A stretch of DNA of 64,000 bases from DASREM01 sp035652095 (GTDB taxonomy: Bacteria > Acidobacteriota > Terriglobia > Terriglobales > Acidobacteriaceae). Where the stretch lies: the NCBI GenBank assembly GCA_035652095.1, contig DASREM010000028.1:62001-126000 (forward strand), given 5' to 3'. Numbering within the stretch: position 1 is the stretch's first letter; every line of letters begins with the position of its first letter. Below are positions 8,843 through 18,000 of this stretch, piece after piece. The notes below the pieces were generated by a model. It saw only the letters and a list, made by a program, of their open reading frames with translations. It was not told the origin of the DNA and did not search any database. Position numbers and translations under genes: made by a program.

Positions 8843-10390
8843 CTACTGCAGGACCAGCGCGAGCCGCTGCTTGTCGCACTTTGCGCTGAGGACCTGCTCC
8901 GCGTCTTTGCGCAGAGTGGCGACAATCTCGGCGGACTGGTCGTAGGTGGATTCCTGGGATTGCACTCTGACCCTCAGCTGGTGCGATCCGGCAGGGACGC
9001 GAAGTTTTGCCAAATCCTTGCCCTGCACTCCCCGAAAGACGACCAGCTTCTTGGTGGGTTCACCGTGAATTTCATGAGTATAGACGAGGCGATTATCGCT
9101 CCAGACCGATACGGTTCCGGACTTGAAATGATGCATCAGCTGGAGTTGCAGAGACGCCATTTCTGGAGCGCGCTTTGTCTGTTTTGCAAGGGCGGCGGAG
9201 GTTATGGGTTGTAGCTGCCGAAGGTCCGGCACCGGCAAGGATTTAGGCGTTGTCGAAATAACGGAGGATGACGGCGGCGGAGTCCCTGGGGTGGCAAAAG
9301 GCTTCTGGCGGATGATCCAGACGCCGGAGAAGAGCAGCACGAACACGGCGGTGGCGGTCAGAATCGCGGGCGCCTGGTGCCGGAGCATCTCCAGCAGGCG
9401 AAGCGGCGAGAGGAATGCAGATATCCTCCGCTGATGGAGTTGTGTCGTGGCGGAACGGATCTCGGCCATTTCGCGCGCAACCGTGGATAAGGCAGAGGGT
9501 TGAGCGGGTTCACCGGTCGGGGAGGCGGAGTCTCCCTGACTGCGGGGAGCCTGACCTTTGAGGAGGCTGCTGAGGTCGAGCGCCAACTCGCGTCCGGTCT
9601 GATAGCGAGCGGTGCGATCTTTCGCCATGCAGCGGGCGATCACGTAATCGAGTTCTGGCGGGAACGACGTATCGAAGGTAGAAGCGGGCAGCGGTTCCCG
9701 GTTTGCGACCTTGAAGCACACCGTGGTGGCGCTGTTGCCCTGAAACGGGCGATGCCCGGTGAGCATTGCGTACAGGATGACGCCCAGAGAAAACAGATCG
9801 GAGCGGCCGTCGAGCTCCTGTCCCTCGAGTTGTTCGGGAGACATGTAAGCGGGAGTTCCCAGGACATGTCCGGGAACCGTCATCAGAGCCAGATTGAGCT
9901 TGGCAATACCGAAGTCGGTGATTTTGGCATGCCCGTCTTCAGTTACCAGGATGTTGGCGGGCTTAATATCCCTGTGAACGACTCCCTGGGCATGAGCGTA
10001 GTCGAGGGCTTCGGCCAAGTCCTGGGCTAACTGGAGAGCGGTTTTCAGGGGCATTCTTCCCTGCTGGCCACCCAGCAAATTATTGAGCGATTCGCCTGCA
10101 ACATACTCCATGACAATGTAGGGCGTGTGGGTGGAGGGGTCCTCGCCTACGTCGTAGATGGTGACGATGCCGGGATGAGACAGGCGGCCGGCCGCGCGGG
10201 CCTCAAGGAAGAATCGCTTGCGATACTCGAGTTCCTCTTCGGTGCCCTGATTGAGCAAGGAGATGGTCTTGACGGCGACGAGGCGGTCGATCTGGGGGTC
10301 GCGTGCCTTATACACCAATCCCATGGCGCCGCGTCCGAGTTCGGCCAGCACCTGATAGCGACCAAAATGCGTAACTTTCCGAGAGTCCAT
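8843..10390 (-). CDS. Membrane-anchored Ser/Thr protein kinase (PknB type)
   Basis: 515 aa from ATG 10390; an upstream TTG at 10447 stays open but adds only unconserved residues, and neither has a clear Shine-Dalgarno. Kinase domain about 10-290: glycine loop LGRGAMG, K41 in VAVK, catalytic loop HRDIKPAN (D141), DFG at 159-161, APE-equivalent MSPEQ. A single membrane helix (ILTATAVFVLLFSGVW) lies near 345-365, followed by a periplasmic part of about 150 residues with no known sensor repeat. It is convergent with copA with 41 nt between them. Substrate and signal are unknown. Confidence 0.9.
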   Translation of the reverse strand: MDSRKVTHFGRYQVLAELGRGAMGLVYKARDPQIDRLVAVKTISLLNQGTEEELEYRKRFFLEARAAGRLSHPGIVTIYDVGEDPSTHTPYIVMEYVAGESLNNLLGGQQGRMPLKTALQLAQDLAEALDYAHAQGVVHRDIKPANILVTEDGHAKITDFGIAKLNLALMTVPGHVLGTPAYMSPEQLEGQELDGRSDLFSLGVILYAMLTGHRPFQGNSATTVCFKVANREPLPASTFDTSFPPELDYVIARCMAKDRTARYQTGRELALDLSSLLKGQAPRSQGDSASPTGEPAQPSALSTVAREMAEIRSATTQLHQRRISAFLSPLRLLEMLRHQAPAILTATAVFVLLFSGVWIIRQKPFATPGTPPPSSSVISTTPKSLPVPDLRQLQPITSAALAKQTKRAPEMASLQLQLMHHFKSGTVSVWSDNRLVYTHEIHGEPTKKLVVFRGVQGKDLAKLRVPAGSHQLRVRVQSQESTYDQSAEIVATLRKDAEQVLSAKCDKQRLALVLQ

Positions 10391-10688
10391 GCGCCGCTGT
10401 TTGGGGGAAGCCTCACGATAGCGTAGCTCTGCCGCGGGGATTTGCAACCGTTTGGACGAACAACCGAAGTCACCGAAGTAATACAGGAGTTACTGGATGA
10501 CTTGATGAAACAGTGGTAATCACCTGCCTTGGCGTGATGGGATGCGCCGAATAGAGTCGATGCGAGGAAGCGGTAAGAACGCTGGAAGTCACCAGGGAGA
10601 TGCCTCTCCGGACAATTGACACCCTGCCTTGTATGCTGTCCAATTAAAGAGACCCTCTCCACGAAAAACTGGGATGCGGAGCGATCAC

Positions 10689-11507
10689 ATGGCTGATGGC
10701 GAAGAATTGTCCGAAGTGCACTCGGAGAGCAACACCGGTAAGTGGATCCTGCTGATCCTGGCAGTGCTCTACGTAGCCGGGTCTCTGTTTCTTCTGTTTG
10801 GTATGAGAAACCGGCTCGACAAACTCAGCAAAGACCAGGAAGCAAGCCAGGCACAAATTGAGCAGCTTGGAAAGCGCATGCAGGCGGCCGAAGCCGATGC
10901 CGAGACCCTGGCGCAGCAGGTCGGAATCACGAAGAAAGAACTGACGCGGCGATCGGCCGAGTTAATGCAGGCGCAGCGGGCTGCCGAGTCCCGTCTAGCG
11001 GCGCAGCAGAAGGAACAGATCAGCCAAGTCAGCGGAGAAGTAGCGGGGGTGAAAACCGATGTTGGCGGGGTCAGAACCGATGTGGAAAAGACCCGGTCAG
11101 AACTGGAAGCCACCCGCGCCAGGCTGGAGAGCACGATTGGTGATCTGGGAGTACAAAGCGGGCTGATCGCGCATACCAGGGATGACCTCGAGATCCTGAA
11201 GCACAAAGGGGACCGCAATTATTACGAGTTCACCTTGCTCAAGGGCGCAAAGCCGCAGGCTATTTCAACGGTTAGTTTGCAGCTCAAGAAAGTGGATACC
11301 AAGCGCGGCAAATTCACGCTCAACGTGACAGCGGATGACCGGACGATCGAAAAGAAAGACCGGAACGTCAGCGAGCCGATCCAGTTTTACACCGGGCGCG
11401 ATCACATGCTGTATGAGCTGGTAGTGTGGTCGGTGGACAAGAATAAGGCCACGGGATATCTGAGTGTGCCGAAGAATGCGCCCATACCAGTGACTCCTTC
11501 GCAATAA
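10689..11507 (+). CDS. Coiled-coil protein with one N-terminal membrane helix
   Basis: 272 aa from ATG 10689 (GGAG 7 nt upstream); the open frame begins further upstream at 10629. Residues about 18-38 (WILLILAVLYVAGSLFLLFG) form a membrane segment, followed by a long coiled coil (about 40-155, rich in Ala, Glu, Gln, Lys) and a C-terminal beta-rich domain (YYEFTLLKGAKPQ to VPKNAPIPV). I do not recognise the family. It lies 3 nt before the DUF421 gene on the same strand, suggesting a shared transcript. Likely an envelope-associated structural or scaffold protein; that is inference. Confidence 0.75.
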   Translation: MADGEELSEVHSESNTGKWILLILAVLYVAGSLFLLFGMRNRLDKLSKDQEASQAQIEQLGKRMQAAEADAETLAQQVGITKKELTRRSAELMQAQRAAESRLAAQQKEQISQVSGEVAGVKTDVGGVRTDVEKTRSELEATRARLESTIGDLGVQSGLIAHTRDDLEILKHKGDRNYYEFTLLKGAKPQAISTVSLQLKKVDTKRGKFTLNVTADDRTIEKKDRNVSEPIQFYTGRDHMLYELVVWSVDKNKATGYLSVPKNAPIPVTPSQ

Positions 11508-11510
11508 AGA

Positions 11511-12038
11511 ATGCTAGCGTCCAGCGGTCATGCCCTCCTTGAAATCGCGCTGCGCACGGCGGTGGTATATGCCGTCGTACTGCTCGGGGTTCGTCTCAGC
11601 GGGAAGCGCGAAGTCGGACAAATGACGCCGTTCGATCTGACGCTGCTGTTGCTGATCAGCAACGGGGTGCAGAATGCGATGACAGGCCCTGACACTTCGC
11701 TGCTGGGCGGAGTGGTGGCAGCGGCGACTCTGCTGGTTTTGAACTACATTGTGGCGGAGTTCTCCGGGGTGAACCGGCGGTTCCGGAAATTCGTCCAAGG
11801 CCAGCCGAGCCTGCTGGTGCATGATGGGAAAGTGATCGAGTCCCACATGGCCAAGGAGCACGTCAGTATGGACGAGTTGCAACGGGCACTGCGTGAGCAC
11901 GGGCTGGCGAGTTATCACGAGGTGGCCCTGGGTGTACTGGAAGTGGATGGATCGATCAGCTTCCTGAAATACGACGAGATCAAGCCCGAGGCCACCACCC
12001 ACCTAGCGCGTAGAAAAATTCTGCAAAAACATCAGTAG
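11511..12038 (+). CDS. DUF421 (YetF-like) membrane protein
   Basis: 175 aa. Two or three hydrophobic segments in the first 85 residues, including GKREVGQMTPFDLTLLLLIS and the following NGVQNAM typical of YetF/DUF421, then a soluble C-terminal domain (LLVHDGKVIESHM, LGVLEVDGSISF). Family members are membrane proteins of poorly defined role, some linked to spore or envelope stress in Bacillus. The start has only a weak purine-rich site. Its TAG stop (12036-12038) abuts the stop codon of the convergent gene. Confidence 0.85.
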   Translation: MLASSGHALLEIALRTAVVYAVVLLGVRLSGKREVGQMTPFDLTLLLLISNGVQNAMTGPDTSLLGGVVAAATLLVLNYIVAEFSGVNRRFRKFVQGQPSLLVHDGKVIESHMAKEHVSMDELQRALREHGLASYHEVALGVLEVDGSISFLKYDEIKPEATTHLARRKILQKHQ

Positions 12039-12638
12039 CTATTTGCTGAGCACCAAGGGAACCGGCTGATCATAAGGCCAGATGGTGACCTTGAGCGACT
12101 TGCGGCTGGAGAACACGTCGTTGGTCACGGGAAAGCTGACGATGATGGTGCCGGTTTTGGTGGCGCCGGGTGGAATCTTGTCCTCGGGAGTGAGGGGCTT
12201 TTGTGCGTGCTCCTTGAGCGCGGGAAACGCCTGGTAGTAGCGGTCAAAATCGGCGACCGAAGCGGCGTCGTCGCTGTAAGTGCCGCTACTGGTCTCAAGG
12301 TCCGCCTTCATGGTGTGAATGTAGAAAGGCTTGTCGCCGTTGTTCTGAAATGTAACCGTAACCGCGACGAGCACAGAGCCCTGGTTTGGAATTTCGACCG
12401 CAGTGATGTCGTCCACCGATCCTGACGCCGAAGTGTGCGCCTTATTCAGGAAGGCAAGCGCTCCAATCACCAGGAGAATGGCTGCAACGCAAATGGCAAG
12501 AATTTTTGTGGGAGGCAGGTTTTTCTTTGCAGTGCCGAACTCCTCCCCGATATCGAAAGGAATTTGCGGGGATGGCGCCGGCTCAGCCACAGGCTCTGGT
12601 GGAGGGGCAGGAGGAACAGACCGCGTTTCATCTGGCAT
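12039..12638 (-). CDS. Single-pass membrane protein with extracytoplasmic beta domain
   Basis: 199 aa; GAGG 5 nt before the ATG. A Pro/Glu-rich cytoplasmic tail (1-40), a membrane helix near 45-63 (ILAICVAAILLVIGALAF), and an extracytoplasmic domain with patterns such as VLVAVTVTFQNNGDKPFYI and GATKTGTIIVSFPV. This resembles DUF4352-like Ig-type folds, but I cannot name a family with certainty. It lies 46 nt downstream of polX on the same strand. Confidence 0.7.
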   Translation of the reverse strand: MPDETRSVPPAPPPEPVAEPAPSPQIPFDIGEEFGTAKKNLPPTKILAICVAAILLVIGALAFLNKAHTSASGSVDDITAVEIPNQGSVLVAVTVTFQNNGDKPFYIHTMKADLETSSGTYSDDAASVADFDRYYQAFPALKEHAQKPLTPEDKIPPGATKTGTIIVSFPVTNDVFSSRKSLKVTIWPYDQPVPLVLSK

Positions 12639-12684
12639 AAGGACCTCGATTGCGACCCATTCTATCTTCTTCGGGCTTCCTTGA

Positions 12685-14427
12685 TCACCATGAGTGCTTC
12701 ATGGCCCTGGCGAATTCCAGGGCAGGGAGGGTATTCAGCACGTCTTGTTTGCTGAGCCATGCGCGACGCGCCTGGAGAATGCCGTATTTGATCTTGTCCA
12801 TGTGAGAGGTGTGATGAGAATCGGTGTTGATCACGATCTTCACTCCGTATTGCCTGGCCAGCCGCAGGTGACGATCGCAGAGATCGAGGCGGTCAGGGTA
12901 GGCATTGAGTTCCATCGCGACTTTGTGCTGGGCAGCGGCCTTGAACACGGCATCTATGTCGTACTGGTAGGCGTCGCGCCGCAGTAGCAGGCGGCCGGTG
13001 GGGTGACCGATGAACGAGGTGTTCGGATTCTCGATGGCGCGGAGGAGCCGGGAAGTCATTTCAATCGGGGTCTGGTTCATGTGCGAGTGAACGCTGGCGA
13101 TGACCAGGTCCATCTGTTCAAGGACGGAGTCGGAGAGGTCAAGCGCGCCATCGGCCAGGATGTCGACCTCGATACCGGCGAAGACTCGGATGCCGTCAAC
13201 TTTGTCGTTTGCAGCGCGAATGCGCTCGATGTGTTGCAGGGCACGGGCATCATCCAGACCATTCGCGAAGGCGAGGTTCTTGGAGTGGTCGGTAATGGCC
13301 ATGTACTCGTAGCCGCGGGCCTTCGCCGCTTCGGCCATCTCTTCGATGGTATTGCGGCCATCGGTTTCGACGGTGTGCATGTGCACGTCGCCGCGGATGT
13401 CCTGCTGGGTGATGAGCGCAGGCAGAGAATGATTCTCGGCAGCATCAATTTCGCCGGCGTTCTCGCGAAGCTCCGGAGGAATGTAGTCGAGTTTCAACTT
13501 GGCGTAAATTTCGGCTTCGGTCCTGCCAGCCACGGGCTTTCCGTCATCAAGACTGGCGAGACTGTACTCGCTGAGCGTGTATCCCATCTTGAGGGCGCGC
13601 TGGCGAAGGGCGACGTTGTGGTTCTTGGAGCCGGTGAAGTACTGCATGGCTGCGCCGAATGAAACGGGCGAAAGGAAGCGGACATCCACCTGCATGCCGC
13701 CGCGCATGCGGAAGCTGACCTTATTGTCGCCGCGGGCAATGATCTCCATCAGGCCGGGGAGCTTGATGATGTGGTCAATGCAGGCTTCGCGTTCGGCGTC
13801 GGCGATGCACGCATTTCCGGTGACCAGGATGTCGAGGTCGCCGACCGTTTCGCGACCGCGCCGCAGCGAGCCTGCCGGCGTGACATTTTCAATTCCCGAG
13901 ATGCTGCTGAGGTGGTCGGCGATTTTCTGGGCCTGGATCTCGGCGGTATCGAGCAGGAAGCGGCCGGCAACGCGGCGGTAATCCTCAATCGCTTTAAGGA
14001 GCTTCTGCTCCTGCTTTTCCCCCATTCGAGGCAGGGTTCGAATCTTGCCCTCGCGGGCGAGCTTTTCGAGTCCTTCGACATCGCAGACCTGAAAGGCGCT
14101 CCAGATCAGGGCGATGGTCTTGGGGCCAAGCCCCTGGATTTTGAGCAGATCCAGCATCGTAGGGCGATATTTCTTGAGCATCTCGGCATGCAGGCCAAGC
14201 CGTCCCTCTTTAAGCATTTCTTGAAGGTTGGCCAGCATGCCCTTGCCGATGCCGGGGATTGCGAGTACCTGCTTGGGCTCACTAATGATCTCGGAAATCT
14301 GCTGCGGCTGGGCCTCGATGGCCTCGGCGGCATTGCGATAGGACCGGATGCGGAAGGAGTCCGCGCCGTCAATTTCGAGCAGGTCGGCAGTTTCGTACAA
14401 GATGCCGGCAATGGCCTTGTTATCCAT
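12685..14427 (-). CDS. polX: PolX-type DNA polymerase/3'-5' exonuclease with PHP domain
   Basis: 580 aa from ATG 14427, the usual length; the frame is open further upstream but MDNKAIAGILYETADLLE is the normal PolX N-terminus. Helix-hairpin-helix region (IPGIGKGM, IQGLGPKT), the family X palm with GDLDILVTG metal-binding aspartates, and a C-terminal PHP domain (GDVHMHT, ITDHS, GIEVDIL, DSHHTSHM). It fills short gaps in base-excision repair, the PHP domain acting as a metal-dependent exonuclease. All PHP ligand positions look intact. Confidence 0.95.
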   Translation of the reverse strand: MDNKAIAGILYETADLLEIDGADSFRIRSYRNAAEAIEAQPQQISEIISEPKQVLAIPGIGKGMLANLQEMLKEGRLGLHAEMLKKYRPTMLDLLKIQGLGPKTIALIWSAFQVCDVEGLEKLAREGKIRTLPRMGEKQEQKLLKAIEDYRRVAGRFLLDTAEIQAQKIADHLSSISGIENVTPAGSLRRGRETVGDLDILVTGNACIADAEREACIDHIIKLPGLMEIIARGDNKVSFRMRGGMQVDVRFLSPVSFGAAMQYFTGSKNHNVALRQRALKMGYTLSEYSLASLDDGKPVAGRTEAEIYAKLKLDYIPPELRENAGEIDAAENHSLPALITQQDIRGDVHMHTVETDGRNTIEEMAEAAKARGYEYMAITDHSKNLAFANGLDDARALQHIERIRAANDKVDGIRVFAGIEVDILADGALDLSDSVLEQMDLVIASVHSHMNQTPIEMTSRLLRAIENPNTSFIGHPTGRLLLRRDAYQYDIDAVFKAAAQHKVAMELNAYPDRLDLCDRHLRLARQYGVKIVINTDSHHTSHMDKIKYGILQARRAWLSKQDVLNTLPALEFARAMKHSW

Positions 14428-14532
14428 CTCGTGAAAGATTAACAAACTTGGGCAGGGAGGTAGCAGGAGTACTCGTGCGCCGGTGAGTTCGGACCGGCGC
14501 ACCGCGCGGAACTAGGAGTTGAGAGATGAAAG

Positions 14533-14742
14533 CTACGCAGGCTTGCTTACGTTGGCTGCTTGCGGTCCTTTCTGGCCCTGGATGATCTCGAATTCCACAG
14601 TGTCGCCTTCCTGCAGGCTCTTATAGCCTTCGGAGCTGATGGCGCTGTAGTGAACGAACACATCGGGACCACCTTCACGCCCGATGAACCCGTAACCTTT
14701 AGCGTTGTTAAACCACTTGACGGTACCTTTCAAACGTTCCAC
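14533..14742 (-). CDS. Cold-shock protein (CspA family)
   Basis: 69 aa from GTG 14742, preceded by GAGGGGG at 5 nt. RNP-1 (KGYGFIGR) and RNP-2 (VFVHYSAI) are intact. Single OB-fold that binds single-stranded RNA and DNA and melts RNA secondary structure. Sits alone between polX and the NUDIX gene, with about 110 nt upstream that may be a leader. Confidence 0.95.
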   Translation of the reverse strand: MERLKGTVKWFNNAKGYGFIGREGGPDVFVHYSAISSEGYKSLQEGDTVEFEIIQGQKGPQAANVSKPA

Positions 14743-14853
14743 TTACGCCCCCTCGGCACGCCTCGGACGGGAGGACGTGCCTGTCATCTTGTTTGACATT
14801 GTGATGCGAGGAATAAGGGCTGTCAACACATACAACACTGTATCCATGAGGGT

Positions 14854-15414
14854 TTAGCAACCCTGGCTGTGGAACCAGAGTACGGCGGCCAAGGTCTTGG
14901 CGTCGCGAATCTGGCCTGAGAGGGTCATTTTGATCGCGGCGGAGAGAGGCACAAGTTTCTGTTCGATCTTCTCATCCGCTTCGGGCTGTGCGACCCCCGG
15001 GCGAAGCTGGCGAGCCAAGTAGACGGCCATGTATTCATCGAGAAAGCCGGGGCTGACGTAAAACTTGAGTATGCGCCGCCAACTTTTGGCGGTGAAGCCC
15101 GTTTCTTCCAGCAGTTCGCGCTTGGCGGCGGCCATCTCGCGCTCGCCTTCATCAATACGGCCGGCGGGAAGTTCCCAGAGGTAATCGCCGACCGCATGAC
15201 GATACTGGCGTTCGAGGAGAATGTGCGGTTCTGGTCTGCTGTCGTCAACGGCGAGAATCACGACGGAACCGGTGTGACGGACGACGTCACGGCGCGCTTT
15301 GATGCCTCCGGGTTCGATCACCTGGTCAGAGCTAACCCAGAAAACCGGGCCCTCGTAGACTTTGCGTGAAGAGACGATTTTGGCGATGGGCTTTTTGGGG
15401 CGAGTCTTAGGCAT
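14854..15414 (-). CDS. NUDIX hydrolase, ADP-ribose pyrophosphatase-like
   Basis: 186 aa from ATG 15414 (an upstream in-frame ATG lies at 15462). A -10-like TATAGT ends 7 nt before ATG 15414, which supports this start as leaderless. Nudix box: GRIDEGEREMAAAKRELLEE followed by TG, matching GX5EX7REUXEEXGU. WELPAGRID and the following SPGFLDEY are typical of NudF/ADP-ribose pyrophosphatases, which cleave ADP-ribose or nucleotide sugars to a monophosphate. Substrate not provable from sequence. Divergent from the DUF2520 gene. Confidence 0.9.
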   Translation of the reverse strand: MPKTRPKKPIAKIVSSRKVYEGPVFWVSSDQVIEPGGIKARRDVVRHTGSVVILAVDDSRPEPHILLERQYRHAVGDYLWELPAGRIDEGEREMAAAKRELLEETGFTAKSWRRILKFYVSPGFLDEYMAVYLARQLRPGVAQPEADEKIEQKLVPLSAAIKMTLSGQIRDAKTLAAVLWFHSQGC

Positions 15415-15421
15415 GAGGAAA

Positions 15422-15427
15422 ACTATA
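15422..15427 (-). promoter_or_regulatory. -10-like box of the NUDIX gene (TATAGT)
   Basis: TATAGT is followed by 7 nt and then ATG 15414. There is no Shine-Dalgarno between them. This arrangement recurs in this window (see findings). Confidence 0.4.
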
Positions 15428-15523
15428 TACGCTCGACCGGTTGGGGAGGTCTGCGCGGGCATGTCCGTGTGGGTGTGGGGGGGAGGAGAACATCGCGTCG
15501 GGACGGCGGCGGTGCGGGCCTGC

Positions 15524-15529
15524 TATGCT
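15524..15529 (+). promoter_or_regulatory. -10-like box of the DUF2520 gene (TATGCT)
   Basis: TATGCT is followed by 6 nt and GTG 15536. No Shine-Dalgarno is present, which suggests a leaderless transcript. Confidence 0.35.
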
Positions 15530-15535
15530 GCGGGC

Positions 15536-16390
15536 GTGAAGGGCAAACCTACGATTGCGATCATCGGTGCGGGAAGGTTGGGAACCGCGTTAGGGGTAGA
15601 ACTGAAAGAGGCTGGTTATAAGGTGCAGGAGATTCTTGCGGGTCCGAGTAGCAGCTCGCAACGGAAAGCAGAAACCTTGGCGCGCCGGATCGGTGCAAGA
15701 GTCCTCGGCGGGCAAGGAGCGCAATTGAAGTCCGACCTGCTTTGGCTGTGTGTGCCGGACCGGCAAATCTCGCCCATGGCCCGAGACCTTGCGCAGCGGC
15801 AGGGCTGGGAGGGCAAAATTGCATTTCATTCCAGTGGAGCCTTGCCAAGTGATGAATTGGAAAGCTTGAAACTGGCGGGTGCCTCAGTGGCGGCAGTGCA
15901 TCCGTTCATGACGTTCGTTGCCGGGGAGGCACCAGAGCTGGACGGGGTTCCGTTCGGAATCGAGGGCGATCAGGAGGCATTGGCCGCGGCCGGGAGAATT
16001 GTGCGCTCGCTGGGCGGTGCAACTTTCCCGGTCAAGAAGCAAAACAAGGCCGCGTACCACGCATGGGGAGGGTTTGCATCGCCCCTTCTGGTGGCCTTGC
16101 TGATGACGGGAGAGCAGGTGGCGAGCACGGCCGGCATTTCGGCGATCGAAGCCCGAAAGAAGATGATGCCTATTATCCGGCAAACTGTGGACAACTACGA
16201 GAAATTAGGACCGGAAGGTGCGTTCACGGGGCCGCTGGTGCGGGGAGATGCTGAAGTGGTGCGGCGACACCTGGCGCTGCTCAGGAAAGCTCCCGCCGCC
16301 AGGGAGGTGTATCTCGCGCTTGCTCGATCGGCGCTGAAGCGGCTAAAGGTGCGGAATCGAGGAGAACTCGAGCAGGCATTGCAAAGCTGA
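15536..16390 (+). CDS. Rossmann-fold protein with DUF2520 C-terminal domain
   Basis: 284 aa from GTG 15536; the frame extends upstream to 15362 but would overlap the divergent NUDIX gene and adds unconserved sequence. The protein opens with a dinucleotide-binding strand-loop-helix (IAIIGAGRLGTAL), continues with the NADP-reductase-like fold (FHSSGAL, VHPFMTF) and ends in an all-helical DUF2520 domain (YHAWGGFASP, GPLVRGD). It resembles ProC/6PGDH-type reductases; the substrate is unknown. Its TGA (16388-16390) abuts the stop of the HAD gene. Confidence 0.85.
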   Translation: MKGKPTIAIIGAGRLGTALGVELKEAGYKVQEILAGPSSSSQRKAETLARRIGARVLGGQGAQLKSDLLWLCVPDRQISPMARDLAQRQGWEGKIAFHSSGALPSDELESLKLAGASVAAVHPFMTFVAGEAPELDGVPFGIEGDQEALAAAGRIVRSLGGATFPVKKQNKAAYHAWGGFASPLLVALLMTGEQVASTAGISAIEARKKMMPIIRQTVDNYEKLGPEGAFTGPLVRGDAEVVRRHLALLRKAPAAREVYLALARSALKRLKVRNRGELEQALQS

Positions 16391-17083
16391 TCAAGCAAGC
16401 AGATCGGAACAGGAGGCGACGCAGGCATCGGCGCCTGAGAGTTCGTGGGCCTTGTAGACCCCGGTGCAGACGGCGATGATCTGCGCACCGGCAGAGCGGG
16501 CGGCACGGATATCCTCGGGAGTGTCGCCAATAAAACAGACAGTCGCCTGCTCGCCGGCGCGAGAACGAGCCTCGCTGACAGCACGCCGGAAGATGTCGGA
16601 ACGAAACTCGTCGCGGTCGCTGAAGCAGCCAAACTGGAAGTAGTGCCGGAGCCTTGCGGCTTCGACTTTCTTCCAACCCACGCTTTCAAGGTTTCCTGAA
16701 GCCACGCCGAGCAGCTTGCCGGCAGCATGGAGCCTGGCCAGAACCTCTGGGATGGCGCAGCAGACCTCGGTCACCAAGTGCGTGGCATTTTCGCTGACAT
16801 GGCGGCGGACGATTTCCAGGGCGGCAGGCAGTTTCTGATCGAAGACGCCATTGGAGATGCCCGCTCGCTCCAGGGCGGCGCGCAGGATGCCGAGGTCGGT
16901 CTTGCCGTGGTAGCTGATGCCGGCGATGGTGGTATCCACTCCGTAGACTTCAAGCATGGCGCGATTGAGAGCGTTCCAGTGCACGAGGTCGCGGGTATTG
17001 AGCAGGGTCCCGTCAATGTCAAACAGATAGACGTCGGCATTCATCCAGCGGAAAGTATCTGTACTCGGCGAGAGTTCAGGCAT
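16391..17083 (-). CDS. HAD-superfamily phosphatase, phosphoglycolate phosphatase-like
   Basis: 230 aa from ATG 17083 (GTG 17089 is also possible). Motif I FDIDGTLLNT with nucleophile and acid aspartates, motif II VASGN, motif III lysine in the GWKKVEAA region, motif IV GDTPEDI. A helical cap lies between motifs I and II. It should hydrolyse a small phosphate ester such as 2-phosphoglycolate; the true substrate is unknown. It overlaps the 3' end of ymdB by 8 nt, so the two are translationally coupled. Confidence 0.85.
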   Translation of the reverse strand: MPELSPSTDTFRWMNADVYLFDIDGTLLNTRDLVHWNALNRAMLEVYGVDTTIAGISYHGKTDLGILRAALERAGISNGVFDQKLPAALEIVRRHVSENATHLVTEVCCAIPEVLARLHAAGKLLGVASGNLESVGWKKVEAARLRHYFQFGCFSDRDEFRSDIFRRAVSEARSRAGEQATVCFIGDTPEDIRAARSAGAQIIAVCTGVYKAHELSGADACVASCSDLLA

Positions 17084-17876
17084 GTTCACGCAACATCACG
17101 CGCTCGATTTTGGCGGCGCGGCCGGTGTTGTTGTCGCAATCGACGACGACGGCGCAGAGGCGAACGTCGCCGCTGGCGGGTTCGAAACGGACGGGCATGT
17201 TGCTTAGAAACTTGTTCACGACCAGTTCACGCTTTACACCGATCACGCCGTCATAAGGTCCAGTCATACCGACGTCGGTGATAAATGCAGTGCCGGAGGG
17301 TAGGACGAGCTCGTCCGCGGTGGGCACGTGGGTGTGAGTTCCGACGACAGCGGTGACCCGTCCATCGAGATACCAGCCGAGCGCGATTTTTTCCGAAGTG
17401 GCTTCGGCGTGAAAATCAACGAAGACGATCTTGGCGGTAATTGCACTGAGCAGTTGATCGGCGCCGCGGAACGGATCGTCGTTGGAGCCCATGAAAACCC
17501 GGCCCTGCAGGTTGATAACGGCGTATGGCGTGCCGTTCTTCGCGCCCTGGTACACGCCCCAGCCCGGCATTCCTGCCGGATAATTGGCGGGGCGCAGAAC
17601 GCGGCGCGCAGGACTGTGCTCGTTGCCGTCGGCCATCTCGAAGTAATCAATGATCTCGCGCTTGTCCCAGATATGGTTGCCGGTAGTGACGACGTCTACG
17701 CCAAGGTCGAAGAGTTCCTCGGCGAGCGGAGGGGTGATGCCGAAGCCGGCAGCTGCGTTCTCGCCATTGGCAATGATCAGATCGGGAGCGAATTGCCGTG
17801 TCAACTCGGGCAGGCGCTCTCTGACGATCAGGCGCCCAGGGCGACCGAAAATATCTCCGATGAAAAGAATGCGCAC
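17076..17876 (-). CDS. ymdB: YmdB-family metallophosphoesterase (2',3'-cyclic nucleotide phosphodiesterase)
   Basis: 266 aa from GTG 17876. All family motifs are present: GDIFGRPGR, NGENAA, GNHIWDK, DFHAEATSEK, GTHTHVPTAD and TDVGMTGP, giving a di-metal site. Bacillus YmdB acts on 2',3'-cAMP and influences RNA turnover and cell fate. Upstream of the HAD gene and coupled to it. The start has only a weak GAG. Confidence 0.92.
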   Translation of the reverse strand: MRILFIGDIFGRPGRLIVRERLPELTRQFAPDLIIANGENAAAGFGITPPLAEELFDLGVDVVTTGNHIWDKREIIDYFEMADGNEHSPARRVLRPANYPAGMPGWGVYQGAKNGTPYAVINLQGRVFMGSNDDPFRGADQLLSAITAKIVFVDFHAEATSEKIALGWYLDGRVTAVVGTHTHVPTADELVLPSGTAFITDVGMTGPYDGVIGVKRELVVNKFLSNMPVRFEPASGDVRLCAVVVDCDNNTGRAAKIERVMLREHA

Positions 17877-18000
17877 TCTAAAGTCTCAGTTGTCACTACC
17901 AGTCTGCCAAGTAGTGTCGAACTTTTGATGGTAACACGCATCGCGGAGCCAACCAGAATGGCGGAAACCTAATCTCAGAGGCGCTTGGGAGAGCTGCCGG